DNA of 13,121 nucleotides from Pseudomonadota bacterium (GCA_023435325.1 JAEYRT010000109.1:1-13121), one strand, 5' to 3'; shown: positions 6,863 through 13,121, counted from the first letter of the stretch. Numbers and translations are program-made. The notes: generated from the sequence alone by a model not told the origin.

Positions 6863-6896
6863 TGTGAACTGATTCTGAAACTTTCACATGGCAGAA
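6863..6896. promoter_or_regulatory. Candidate LysR operator: two overlapping inverted repeats
   Basis: TGTGAA (6863-6868) and its inverse TTCACA (6883-6888) are 14 bases apart. A second pair, TTCTG (6873-6877) and CAGAA (6892-6896), is also 14 bases apart and shifted by about 10 bp, one helical turn. Dyads with roughly 20-bp centre spacing suit a LysR-type tetramer. They sit between the LysR start (6828) and the phnD-like start (6970). On the minus strand a weak TATAGG -10 for the LysR gene (about 6855-6850) lies close by, consistent with autoregulation. Confidence 0.45.
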
Positions 6897-6925
6897 ATAT
6901 GTCGCTTCTAGGATGCAGGCATCGA

Positions 6926-6946
6926 CACGCAAAAGCGTGCGTTTTT
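6926..6946 (+). terminator. Small leader hairpin with T-run upstream of the phnD-like gene
   Basis: CACGC (6926-6930) pairs with GCGTG (6935-6939) around an AAAA loop, and two bases later a run of five T begins (6942-6946). It lies 23 bp before the start codon, just upstream of the AGGAG ribosome site. The stem has only five pairs, so it would be a weak attenuator at most. Confidence 0.3.
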
Positions 6947-6969
6947 CCCACTCACAGGAGCTTGTCCGC

Positions 6970-7845
6970 ATGATGATGTCCCGCAAAACCTGGCTGCGCA
7001 GCGTTGCCGCTACTGCCTTGTCTCTGGCCGCTTTCAGTGCGGTCAATGCCCAAACCAACGAGCTGCGCGTCGGCTTGATCCCTTCCGAAGACGCGCAGGC
7101 CATGATCCGTGCCAGCACACAGGTCATGGAGCAGCTGGCAGCCAAGACCGGCATGCAAGTCAAGCCCTTTGTGGCGAATGACTACAACGGCGTGATCGAG
7201 GCGCTGCGTGCAGGCAAGCTGGATATTGCCTACCTGGGGCCGTTTTCTTATGTGCTGGCCCACCAAATTGCTGGTGTGGATGCTTTTGCAGTGGCAGTGA
7301 CCAAGAAAACCGGTCGCAGTGCCTATCAGAGCATGGTGATTGCGCGCAAGGACAAGGGACTGCAAAGCCTGGATCACCTTCAGGGTCGCACCTTTGCTTT
7401 CGTGGACCCCAGCTCGGCATCCGGGCATTTGTTTCCCAAGGCTGGGCTGATGGCCGCGGGGTTTGATACCGACAAGGGCTTTGGTCGTGTGATCTTTTCT
7501 GGATCGCACGACGCCAGCATCATGGCGGTTGCCAACAATAAGGTCGATGCTGCAGCTGTGGCAGACCGCATTTTTGACTCGGCCATCAAGAAGGGCTTGG
7601 TCAAACGGGAAGACTTTACGGTGATCTGGCATTCCAAGCCTATTCCTGAATCCCCCATGGTGTGGCGCCAGAGCCTGGACGCGGCCACCAAGCAAAAGGT
7701 TGCTGCCGCACTGGCGGAGATCAAGGACCTGCCCTGGGGGGACCAGGGCCTGCTCAATGGCTTTGCCGCGACCGATGACCAGGCCTATGACGTGGTGCGC
7801 CAGACGGCCAAGGCCTTGAATCTGGATCTTGGGAAGATGAAATGA
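6970..7845 (+). CDS. phnD: Phosphonate ABC transporter periplasmic binding protein (PhnD-like)
   Basis: This is the periplasmic ligand-binding subunit of a phosphonate/phosphite/phosphate-type importer, working with the following phnC and phnE. The 291-residue precursor has a basic start (MMMSRKTWLRS), a hydrophobic core and a likely cleavage AVNA|QT after residue 27. The mature part carries the expected landmarks: LRVGLIPSED, FVANDYNGVIEAL, YLGPFSY (88-94), the phosphonate-oxyanion loop DPSSASGHLFP (146-156), GSHDASI (178-184) and the late IPESPMVWR. YLGPFSY differs from the E. coli PhnD wording, so the ligand may differ. The first of three tandem ATGs was chosen, nine bases after AGGAG. The stop overlaps the phnC ATG by four bases. 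Ligand (2-hydroxyethyl- or 2-aminoethylphosphonate) is inferred from the downstream enzymes. Confidence 0.92.
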   Translation: MMMSRKTWLRSVAATALSLAAFSAVNAQTNELRVGLIPSEDAQAMIRASTQVMEQLAAKTGMQVKPFVANDYNGVIEALRAGKLDIAYLGPFSYVLAHQIAGVDAFAVAVTKKTGRSAYQSMVIARKDKGLQSLDHLQGRTFAFVDPSSASGHLFPKAGLMAAGFDTDKGFGRVIFSGSHDASIMAVANNKVDAAAVADRIFDSAIKKGLVKREDFTVIWHSKPIPESPMVWRQSLDAATKQKVAAALAEIKDLPWGDQGLLNGFAATDDQAYDVVRQTAKALNLDLGKMK

Positions 7846-8642
7846 TCACCATCCGCAACCTGCGCAAAAGCTATGCCAGCAACCATGTGCTGCATGGCAT
7901 TGATTTGGATGTCCGCCCCGGAGAGTTCGTAGTCATGCTGGGACTGTCGGGGGCCGGCAAGTCCACCCTGCTGCGCTGCATGAACGGACTGGTGCAGCCG
8001 GATAGTGGCACGCTGCAGGTGGGGGGCATTGATCTGTGCCAGCCTCACTCGCGCCGGGCGCTGGCGCGCCATGTGGCCATGGTGTTCCAGCACCACAACC
8101 TGGTGCAGCGCCTGTCGGTGCGCAAAAACGTGCTGACCGGCCGCCTAGGGCAGCTGGGCACCTTGCCATCGCTGCTGCAATGGTTTCGTGACAGCGATCT
8201 GCGCATTGCCGATGCATGTCTGGAGCGAGTGGGGCTGGCGCACAAGGCGCTGGAGCGCACCGAGGCTTTGTCTGGCGGGCAGATGCAGCGCGTGGGCATT
8301 GCACGCGCCCTGGCCCAGCAGCCGCAGGTGATTCTTGCTGATGAGCCCGTGGCCAGTCTGGACCCGAAAACCGCCCGCTCGGTGTTGCAGTATCTGCGGG
8401 ATGCCACCCGCGAAATGGGGATCGCTGTGGTGTGCAACCTGCACCAGGTGGAGTACGCCAAGGAGTTCGGTGACCGCGTGGTGGGGCTGGCACAGGGGCG
8501 CATGGTATTTGATGGTGCTCCGCAAGATCTTGACGGGGCAGCTTTGCACGCCATCTACCACGTGGCACCCGCACAGCTGGCGCAGACGCCTGCGGCTTCG
8601 CCCACTTCCTGGCTACAGACAGCCGCTGCAGGAGGCATGTAA
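7842..8642 (+). CDS. phnC: Phosphonate ABC transporter ATP-binding protein PhnC
   Basis: PhnC is the cytoplasmic ATPase that powers phosphonate import through PhnE. It has 266 residues. Walker A GLSGAGKST is at 34-42, the Q-loop glutamine at Q83, the signature LSGGQMQR at 143-150, Walker B VILADEP at 163-169 and the H-loop histidine at H201. CNLHQVEYAKEFGDRVVGL is typical of PhnC. A Pro/Ala-rich tail of about 25 residues follows the ATPase core. The ATG overlaps the phnD stop (ATGA), and the TAATG at its end overlaps phnE, so the three transporter genes are translationally coupled. All ATPase motifs look intact. Confidence 0.96.
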   Translation: MITIRNLRKSYASNHVLHGIDLDVRPGEFVVMLGLSGAGKSTLLRCMNGLVQPDSGTLQVGGIDLCQPHSRRALARHVAMVFQHHNLVQRLSVRKNVLTGRLGQLGTLPSLLQWFRDSDLRIADACLERVGLAHKALERTEALSGGQMQRVGIARALAQQPQVILADEPVASLDPKTARSVLQYLRDATREMGIAVVCNLHQVEYAKEFGDRVVGLAQGRMVFDGAPQDLDGAALHAIYHVAPAQLAQTPAASPTSWLQTAAAGGM

Positions 8643-9484
8643 TGGCACAGATGGAATCTTTGCGCGCACACGGTGCGGACCGCTGGCGCTGGACGGTTGA
8701 GCGGCCTCAGGGCAAGCGCGGGTGGGTGAGCATGGCTGCGATGGCATTGGCCATTGCGTGGCTGCTGCACTGGAGCGCCGGTGGCGCGCAGATGAGTTGG
8801 GGCGAACTGGCCAACGGCATGCCGCAGATCGGAGATTTTCTGGCGCGTTCGGTGCCTCCGGACTGGAGTGTGCTGCCGCGCCTGTGGGCTCCGGCCATCG
8901 AGACCGTGCAAATTGCCATTTGGGGCACGCTGCTGTCGGTGGTGCTGGCTTTGCCGCTGTCGTTCATTGCTGCCAGCAATTTGCACAGCTGGCACTGGCT
9001 GCGCCGCATCACGCGCCAGTTCCTGAACGTGGTGCGCAGCATCAATGAGCTGATTTTGGCTCTGGTGTTTGTGTCAGCCGTTGGGCTGGGGCCTTTCCCT
9101 GGCGTGCTGGCCTTGGCCCTGCATGGCATGGGCATGCTGGGCAAGTTCTTTGCGGAAAGCATTGAGGAAATTGACCACGGTCCGTTGGAGGCCTTGCGCA
9201 GCGCGGGAGCCTCGCAGCTGCAGGTGATCGCCTTTGGCGTAGTGCCGCAGGCAATCACGGCCTGGATTGCCGTGGTGCTCTACCGTTTTGAAGTGAATCT
9301 GCGCTCGGCCACGGTGCTGGGCATGGTGGGCGCCGGTGGCCTGGGCTTCGAACTGGTCGCCAGTCTCAAGCTGTTCCAGTACCAGGAGACAGCCACTTGC
9401 ATCATCGTGATCACCGCCATGGTGGTGGTGGCGGATTTGATCAGCAACGCGCTGCGCAGCCGCATCCAGCAAGGCGCGCGTTAA
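8642..9484 (+). CDS. phnE: Phosphonate ABC transporter permease PhnE
   Basis: PhnE forms the inner-membrane channel, presumably as a homodimer because only one permease gene is present. The 280-residue protein has a hydrophobic segment at about 29-46, then a multi-span permease domain (about 85-272). The EAA loop that docks the ATPase reads EALRSAGASQLQVIAFGVVPQ (183-203). VRSINELILALVF and GAGGLGFEL are characteristic of the PhnE family. A perfect AGGAGG ribosome site lies inside the end of phnC, and the start overlaps its stop by one base. A 149-bp gap with two hairpins follows before the dehydrogenase. Confidence 0.96.
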   Translation: MAQMESLRAHGADRWRWTVERPQGKRGWVSMAAMALAIAWLLHWSAGGAQMSWGELANGMPQIGDFLARSVPPDWSVLPRLWAPAIETVQIAIWGTLLSVVLALPLSFIAASNLHSWHWLRRITRQFLNVVRSINELILALVFVSAVGLGPFPGVLALALHGMGMLGKFFAESIEEIDHGPLEALRSAGASQLQVIAFGVVPQAITAWIAVVLYRFEVNLRSATVLGMVGAGGLGFELVASLKLFQYQETATCIIVITAMVVVADLISNALRSRIQQGAR

Positions 9485-9492
9485 CCAGGTGC

Positions 9493-9511
9493 CGGGGCGG
9501 AAAACGCCCCG
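9493..9511 (+). other. GC-rich stem-loop just after phnE
   Basis: CGGGGCG and CGCCCCG form a perfect 7-bp stem around GAAAA, nine bases after the phnE stop. No T-run follows, so it is not a standard terminator. It could stabilise the 3' end of the transporter mRNA or mark a processing boundary. Confidence 0.45.
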
Positions 9512-9574
9512 TGCTGCATCTCGACACGGCCCGGGTCTGGGCCGCTTCCTTCGCTCCTTTCAACCGATGTGGGG

Positions 9575-9591
9575 CGCTGGCGTGGCCAGCG
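9575..9591 (+). other. Second stem-loop in the phnE to dehydrogenase gap
   Basis: CGCTGGC and GCCAGCG pair over seven base pairs with a three-base GTG loop. It lies 42 bp before the GTG start of the dehydrogenase gene. No T-run follows. Function unknown; it may be structure in the intercistronic mRNA. Confidence 0.35.
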
Positions 9592-9633
9592 TCAGGGGCT
9601 GTTTGACCTTGCATTTTCTGAGAGATCGTTTCT

Positions 9634-10722
9634 GTGTGGACCTATCACAACCCCGTTCGCGTGCACAGCGGCATTGAGAGCCTGAACCAGCTGCCTGTTT
9701 TGCTGGGCGGCCGTCGCTGTATCGTGGTGACTTTTCCGCAAGCCCGAAGCCTGGGCCTGGTGCAGCGCCTGCAGGAGTTGCTGGGTGCCCAGCTACAGGC
9801 CGTGGTAGATGGCATCTTGCCCAACCCCGATGTCAGCTGGCTGGCACCGCTGTACGACGACGTGCACCGTACGCACGCTGATGTGGAATGCGTGGTGGCA
9901 CTGGGCGGTGGCAGCGTGATTGACACAGCCAAGGCCTTGGTGTGCGCCACACCCGGCAGCAGCTTTGCCGAATTGCTGGCCGTGCTGGAGCAAGGCGGCA
10001 GTCTGCCGGCAGGGCCACATAAGGCACTGATTGCCATACCGACCACGGCCGGCACGGGCAGTGAGGTCACACCCTGGGCCACGATTTGGGACCAAACGGC
10101 AGGGCGCAAGCATTCGCTGCACCAGGCTTGCACTTGGCCAGAGGCGGCGCTGATTGATCCGGCGCTGATGAGCAGCCTGCCTGCCGGGGCGAGCCTGGCT
10201 GCGGGGCTGGATGCGCTGTCGCATGCGCTGGAGTCTTTGTGGAATGTGAACCGCAACCCGGTCTCCATGCTGCTGGCAGAACAGGCGGCGCGCCAGACGC
10301 TGGCCACATTGCCGCAATTGATGCAGGACCTGGGCAATGTGCAGCTGCGTGCAGACATGGCGCAGGCCGCCTTGCTGGCTGGGCTGGCGTTTTCCAACAC
10401 CAAGACCGCGCTGGCGCATTCGCTGTCATATGACATCACCTTGCAGCATGGCGTGCCGCATGGCATTGCCTGCTCGTTCAGTCTGCCGCTGGTGATGGAG
10501 ATGGCACTGGGGGTGGACGATGCGGTCGATGCCGCGCTGTGCCGCATCATGGGGGCCGACACGCCGCAGGCCGCCGTACAACAACTGCGCAGCTTTTTGC
10601 AGCGCCTGGGCGTGCACACCGATCCTGCGCACTACGGTGTCTCCTCCCGCGACTGGGAGCAGATGGTGCACAAAGCCGCCTGTGGCCCCCGTGGGCGCAA
10701 CTTCATCCGCGCGCTCCACTGA
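9634..10722 (+). CDS. Phosphonate-associated iron-containing alcohol dehydrogenase
   Basis: A group III (iron-type) alcohol dehydrogenase of 362 residues. GGGSVID (91-97) binds the dinucleotide and TTAGTGSE (137-144) is a family landmark. The four metal ligands can be placed at D193, H197, H262 and H276, so the metal site looks intact. Placement between phnDCE and phnX fits the family of iron dehydrogenases seen in phosphonate operons (TIGR03405). The inferred role is reversible interconversion of 2-hydroxyethylphosphonate and phosphonoacetaldehyde with NAD(H); in a breakdown cluster the oxidative direction makes sense. The start is GTG, with GAGAGA about nine bases upstream, and the next in-frame start would cut into the fold. 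Substrate is an inference; the enzyme class is firm. Confidence 0.9.
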   Translation: MWTYHNPVRVHSGIESLNQLPVLLGGRRCIVVTFPQARSLGLVQRLQELLGAQLQAVVDGILPNPDVSWLAPLYDDVHRTHADVECVVALGGGSVIDTAKALVCATPGSSFAELLAVLEQGGSLPAGPHKALIAIPTTAGTGSEVTPWATIWDQTAGRKHSLHQACTWPEAALIDPALMSSLPAGASLAAGLDALSHALESLWNVNRNPVSMLLAEQAARQTLATLPQLMQDLGNVQLRADMAQAALLAGLAFSNTKTALAHSLSYDITLQHGVPHGIACSFSLPLVMEMALGVDDAVDAALCRIMGADTPQAAVQQLRSFLQRLGVHTDPAHYGVSSRDWEQMVHKAACGPRGRNFIRALH

Positions 10723-10803
10723 AAGCAACCGCCAAAGACACCTGCCTGGGGCCCAAGGTTCCACCGGGCAGTTCCTCCACATATTTTGAAGAGCAACCAC
10801 ACC

Positions 10804-11682
10804 ATGCATGCACTGCACCACGCCACAGACACACAGCTGTTACCCCCCACTTTCAACGCCCATGCCGCAGCGGCAGTTGCGAGCTTGGCTCCCCTGGAGG
10901 CCGTGATCTTTGACTGGGCGGGCACCTTGGTCGATTTTGGCTCTCTGGCACCGACGCAGATTTTTGTGGAGGCATTTGCGACGTTCGGCATCACGGTCAC
11001 GCTGGAACAAGCCCGTGGTCCTATGGGTTTGTCCAAATGGGACCATATTCACCAATTGCTGCAGACCCCCGAGATTCGCAGCCAGTGGCTGGCGCGTACG
11101 GGGCAAGAGCCTGGGGACCGCGATGTCGATGCCATCTACGCACATTTCATGCCCTTGCAAATTGCCAAGGTGGGGGAATTTTCAGCCCCCATTGCAGGCG
11201 CGGTGGAGTGCCTGCAGTGGCTGCGTGCCCAGGGCTTGAAAGTCGGTTCATGCTCGGGCTATCCGCGTGAGGTGCTGGCGCAACTGCTACCGCAGGCCCG
11301 TGCTGCAGGCGTGGCCCCTGACCATGTGGTGGCAGGGGACGAGCTGCCCGCAGGCGGACGTCCCGGCCCATGGATGGCACTGGCCAACGTACTGGCCCTG
11401 GGCGTGCGTGATGTGCGCGCCTGTGTCAAGGTGGACGATACCGTGCCTGGGATTGAAGAGGGTTTGAACGCAGGCATGTGGACGGTGGGCCTGAGCCTGT
11501 CGGGCAACGAAGTAGGCCTGAGCTTGCCAGAGCTGGCGCACACGCCGCACGACGAGGTGGCTGAGCGCATGGCTGCGGCCGAGCGCAAGCTCCGTGCGAC
11601 GGGGGCACATTACGTGGTGCGCAGTGTGGCCGAACTGCCGCAGGTGCTGGCGCAGATTGCGCAGCGCATGGCGGCCCATTAG
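10804..11682 (+). CDS. phnX: Phosphonoacetaldehyde hydrolase (phosphonatase) PhnX
   Basis: PhnX cleaves the C-P bond of phosphonoacetaldehyde to acetaldehyde and phosphate. The 292-residue HAD-superfamily protein has the nucleophile in FDWAGT (D37), the Schiff-base lysine in MGLSKWDH (K78), the nearby H81, and KVDDTVPGIEEGLNAGMWTVG (209-229) with the acidic Mg site. The cap domain spans about 50-130. The ATG at 10804 has GAAGAG about ten bases upstream; an in-frame TTG at 10786 is a less likely alternative. About 25 Ala/His-rich residues precede the HAD core, longer than in B. cereus phosphonatase. It follows the dehydrogenase by 81 bp and probably uses the aldehyde that enzyme makes. No phnW aminotransferase is next to it. 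Confidence 0.95.
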   Translation: MHALHHATDTQLLPPTFNAHAAAAVASLAPLEAVIFDWAGTLVDFGSLAPTQIFVEAFATFGITVTLEQARGPMGLSKWDHIHQLLQTPEIRSQWLARTGQEPGDRDVDAIYAHFMPLQIAKVGEFSAPIAGAVECLQWLRAQGLKVGSCSGYPREVLAQLLPQARAAGVAPDHVVAGDELPAGGRPGPWMALANVLALGVRDVRACVKVDDTVPGIEEGLNAGMWTVGLSLSGNEVGLSLPELAHTPHDEVAERMAAAERKLRATGAHYVVRSVAELPQVLAQIAQRMAAH

Positions 11683-11698
11683 GGCGCACAGGCACTGG

Positions 11699-11732
11699 GT
11701 CATGCCGTGTCACGGACAATGCGCGGCATGAC
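11699..11732 (+). promoter_or_regulatory. Inverted repeat enclosing the VF530-family start codon
   Basis: GTCATGCCG (11699-11707) and CGGCATGAC (11724-11732) are perfect 9-bp inverted arms 16 bases apart. Inside, TGTC (11708-11711) and GACA (11715-11718) pair across ACG, extending the stem with a one-sided ATGCG bulge. The right arm contains the ATG at 11728 and the bulge borders the alternative ATG at 11719. In mRNA this would bury the start region; as DNA it could be an operator for a dimeric regulator. Confidence 0.5.
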
Positions 11733-11970
11733 TTCCCACACACAACCGCGCAACCCTTTGCATGGCCTCACGCTGGAGCGCATGCTGACTGATCTGGTGG
11801 ACTACTATGGCTGGGCCGAATTGGGAGAACGCATTCCGGTGCGCTGCTTCAATCTCGATCCCAGCATGTCGTCCAGCCTGCGCTTTTTGCGCAAAACCCC
11901 CTGGGCGCGGGAAAAAGTAGAGCAGCTTTATCTTTACACGCTGCGCCAATCGCAGCGGGAGCAGCGTTAA
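11728..11970 (+). CDS. VF530-family (DUF2132) small DNA-binding protein
   Basis: An 80-residue cytosolic protein. NPLHGLTLERMLTDLVDYYGW, LGERIPVRCFNLDPS and SSLRFLRKTPWAREKVE match the VF530 family, named for a Vibrio fischeri protein whose structure has been solved and which is described as DNA-binding. Its cellular role is not established. The start was placed at the ATG 11728 by family length; the in-frame ATG at 11719 and GTG at 11707 are possible. No strong ribosome site is visible and the start lies in an inverted repeat. It follows phnX by 45 bp. The gap could be crossed by the phn transcript, but no functional link to phosphonates is known. Confidence 0.88.
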   Translation: MTSHTQPRNPLHGLTLERMLTDLVDYYGWAELGERIPVRCFNLDPSMSSSLRFLRKTPWAREKVEQLYLYTLRQSQREQR

Positions 11971-12042
11971 AGGCACTCTGGGGACCAGAACACGGGCTTG
12001 CAGGCCGTTTACCCGTGAGACGAGGTGCGGGCAGCACGTGAA

Positions 12043-12056
12043 TTGCTTGTAAGCAA
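12043..12056. promoter_or_regulatory. Short palindrome upstream of the diguanylate cyclase gene
   Basis: TTGCTT-GT-AAGCAA is a perfect 6+6 palindrome, 42 bp before the start codon. Its left arm could also be a -35 hexamer (TTGCTT), with GAGAAT 18 bases downstream as a weak -10. A repressor dimer bound here would cover that promoter. The rest of the 128-bp gap shows only a CACGGG/CCCGTG dyad (about 11990-12020) with no T-run. Confidence 0.3.
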
Positions 12057-12098
12057 ATGAATCTGTGAGAATCCGCAGATAACGAATGGCTGCTCTCC

Positions 12099-13031
12099 AT
12101 GTCTGAAATCACGCTTTTTTCTGCCAGTCAGTACGAGTCCATCTGCGACAGCTTGCCTGACCCGGCTTTTATCCTGACGAAGTCGGGCCGCTATGCAGCC
12201 ATCTTGGGAGGCAAGGACAAGCGTTACTACCACGATGGAAGCTCGTTGGTAGGCCAATACATTGCCGATGTGTTGAGCCCCGCCAAGACACAGTGGTTCT
12301 TGCAGCAAATACAGCAGGCATTGGCAAGCCAGCAGATGCTGGTGGTGGAGTATGAGTTGAGCGCCCAAGATGTGCGGGGATTGCCAACCGAGGGGCCGGC
12401 TGAACCCATCTGGTTTGAAGGTCGCATCACCGCCTTGGAGCAGCTGTATGGCGGTGAAACCGCCGTGCTGTGGGTCGCCAGCAACATCACTGCCAGCAAA
12501 AGGATGCAGCAACTGCTGCAGCAGCAGGCATTGACCGATGAATTAACCGGCTTGCACAACCGCCGGTTGTTCATGCAGATGCTCGAACGTGCCTATCGAG
12601 CCTTTATGGCGTGCGGCAAGCCTGCCTGTCTGGTGAGTTTTGATGTCGATGGCTTCAAAGCCATCAATGATGGGTTGGGGCATCCCCAAGGAGACCAGGC
12701 ATTGCGCGATCTGGCGTCCGCAATGGGCAGGTTGATATCCACAGAGGATGTGTTTTGCCGGCTGGGTGGGGATGAATTCACCATTCTGTGTCAGGGGCGG
12801 AGCATGTTGGAAATCACAGGTTTTGCGCGGCAACTGCTCGTGTGTGGGCAGCAAGCGCTGCGGCCTTATGTCACACCCAATTCCACGCCCGGCTTGAGTA
12901 TCGGCATTGCGCATTTCACCGAGGCGGACAGCAGCATGGAAGGCATCATGCGCCGTGTGGACCAGGCACTGTATGTCTCCAAAGCACAGGGCGGGCACCA
13001 GGTGAGCAATTTGGATGGGCATATGGTCTGA
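12099..13031 (+). CDS. Diguanylate cyclase with PAS-like N-terminus
   Basis: The 310-residue soluble protein should make cyclic di-GMP from two GTP. Residues about 10-135 look like a PAS domain (LPDPAFILTKSGRYAAILGG at 19-38, ending in VASNITASKRMQQLL), followed by a short helical linker and the GGDEF domain from about 144. RLGGDEF places GGDEF at 223-227. FDVDGFK (D182) and the DGLGHPQGD segment supply metal and GTP contacts, so the active site looks complete. The inhibitory RxxD site is degenerate: S214-T-E-D217 stands where R and D are expected. No membrane segment is seen, and the PAS ligand is unknown. The ribosome site is weak. It stands alone, ending at a strong terminator. Confidence 0.93.
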   Translation: MSEITLFSASQYESICDSLPDPAFILTKSGRYAAILGGKDKRYYHDGSSLVGQYIADVLSPAKTQWFLQQIQQALASQQMLVVEYELSAQDVRGLPTEGPAEPIWFEGRITALEQLYGGETAVLWVASNITASKRMQQLLQQQALTDELTGLHNRRLFMQMLERAYRAFMACGKPACLVSFDVDGFKAINDGLGHPQGDQALRDLASAMGRLISTEDVFCRLGGDEFTILCQGRSMLEITGFARQLLVCGQQALRPYVTPNSTPGLSIGIAHFTEADSSMEGIMRRVDQALYVSKAQGGHQVSNLDGHMV

Positions 13032-13057
13032 GCAGGCGCCTTGTGCTCAGGTCCTGA

Positions 13058-13091
13058 CACAAAAAAACTGCCTGCGGGCAGTTTTTTTGTG
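13058..13091. terminator. Bidirectional intrinsic terminator after the diguanylate cyclase gene
   Basis: CACAAAAAAACTGCC pairs perfectly with GGCAGTTTTTTTGTG around a TGCG loop: 15 base pairs. Both strands have a run of seven T on the 3' side of the GC part, so it should stop transcription from either direction. It starts 26 bp after the stop codon, suggesting a converging gene beyond the right edge. Confidence 0.92.
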
Positions 13092-13121
13092 CGCTGCCGT
13101 TCTGTGCTGCCAGGCGCTTAT

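Noticed and set aside
6883..6914. Sigma-70 promoter for the phnD-like gene (TTCACA with a TAGGAT-like -10)
   Set aside because: The spacer is 20 bases and the -10 is a poor match; an activator-dependent promoter is likely here but cannot be placed by eye.
6913..6969. Extended N-terminus for the PhnD-like protein from 6913
   Set aside because: AGGAG sits just before 6970 and the signal peptide begins cleanly there; the extension would disrupt a normal leader peptide.
9489..9677. Small open frame between phnE and the dehydrogenase
   Set aside because: No ribosome site, Arg-rich shadow composition, and it overlaps the start of the dehydrogenase in another frame.
9645..10619. 324-codon minus-strand open frame opposite the iron dehydrogenase
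   Set aside because: The plus-strand gene has all family motifs; the antisense product is Ser/Cys-rich with no recognisable domain.
13092..13121. Possible 3' end of a converging gene at the right edge (minus-strand TAA at 13118-13120)
   Set aside because: Only a few bases lie beyond the stop triplet; a bidirectional terminator suggests a converging gene, but no coding sequence is visible.

Overview
The window looks like chromosome from a betaproteobacterium, most likely a Comamonadaceae member close to Comamonas or Delftia. This rests on high GC, dense gene packing, the wording of the housekeeping proteins, and the conserved order glmM-folP-ftsH-rlmE with divergent yhbY. The assignment is an inference from recognised families; no search was run.

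Region 1 (1-4479, minus strand) is a housekeeping block read right to left: rlmE (23S rRNA 2'-O-methyltransferase), ftsH (membrane AAA+ zinc protease), folP (dihydropteroate synthase) and glmM (phosphoglucosamine mutase, cut by the left edge). ftsH starts with TTG. Upstream of it lie a plausible heat-shock-type promoter and a sigma-70-type promoter. A strong hairpin with a UACG loop and a short U-run separates ftsH from folP.

Region 2 (4480-5810, plus strand) starts at a very compact 32-bp divergent promoter shared by rlmE and yhbY. The two -10 elements overlap in near-symmetric sequence, and the yhbY mRNA is probably leaderless. Downstream is a small unassigned GT-A-type glycosyltransferase-like gene, closed by a clear intrinsic terminator. 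About 110 bp of AT-richer sequence with degenerate repeats follows.

Region 3 (5923-11682) is a phosphonate-use island. A LysR-type regulator (minus) is divergent from a phnD-like binding protein, phnC ATPase and phnE permease, which overlap for translational coupling. An iron-containing alcohol dehydrogenase of the phosphonate-associated type and phnX (phosphonoacetaldehyde hydrolase) follow. No phnW aminotransferase is present in the window. The set reads as uptake, oxidation of an alcohol phosphonate (2-hydroxyethylphosphonate is the best guess) to phosphonoacetaldehyde, then C-P cleavage to acetaldehyde and phosphate. The LysR/phnD intergenic region holds two overlapping inverted repeats about one helical turn apart, and a small hairpin plus T-run in the phnD leader.

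Region 4 (11683-13121, plus strand) has a VF530-family small DNA-binding protein whose start codon lies in an inverted repeat, then a diguanylate cyclase with a PAS-like N-terminus and a degenerate inhibitory site. It ends in a 15-bp perfect bidirectional terminator. I see no tRNA, rRNA, CRISPR array, insertion sequence or prophage gene. The most interesting parts are the phnW-less phosphonate cluster with its control region and the overlapping divergent promoter at rlmE/yhbY.
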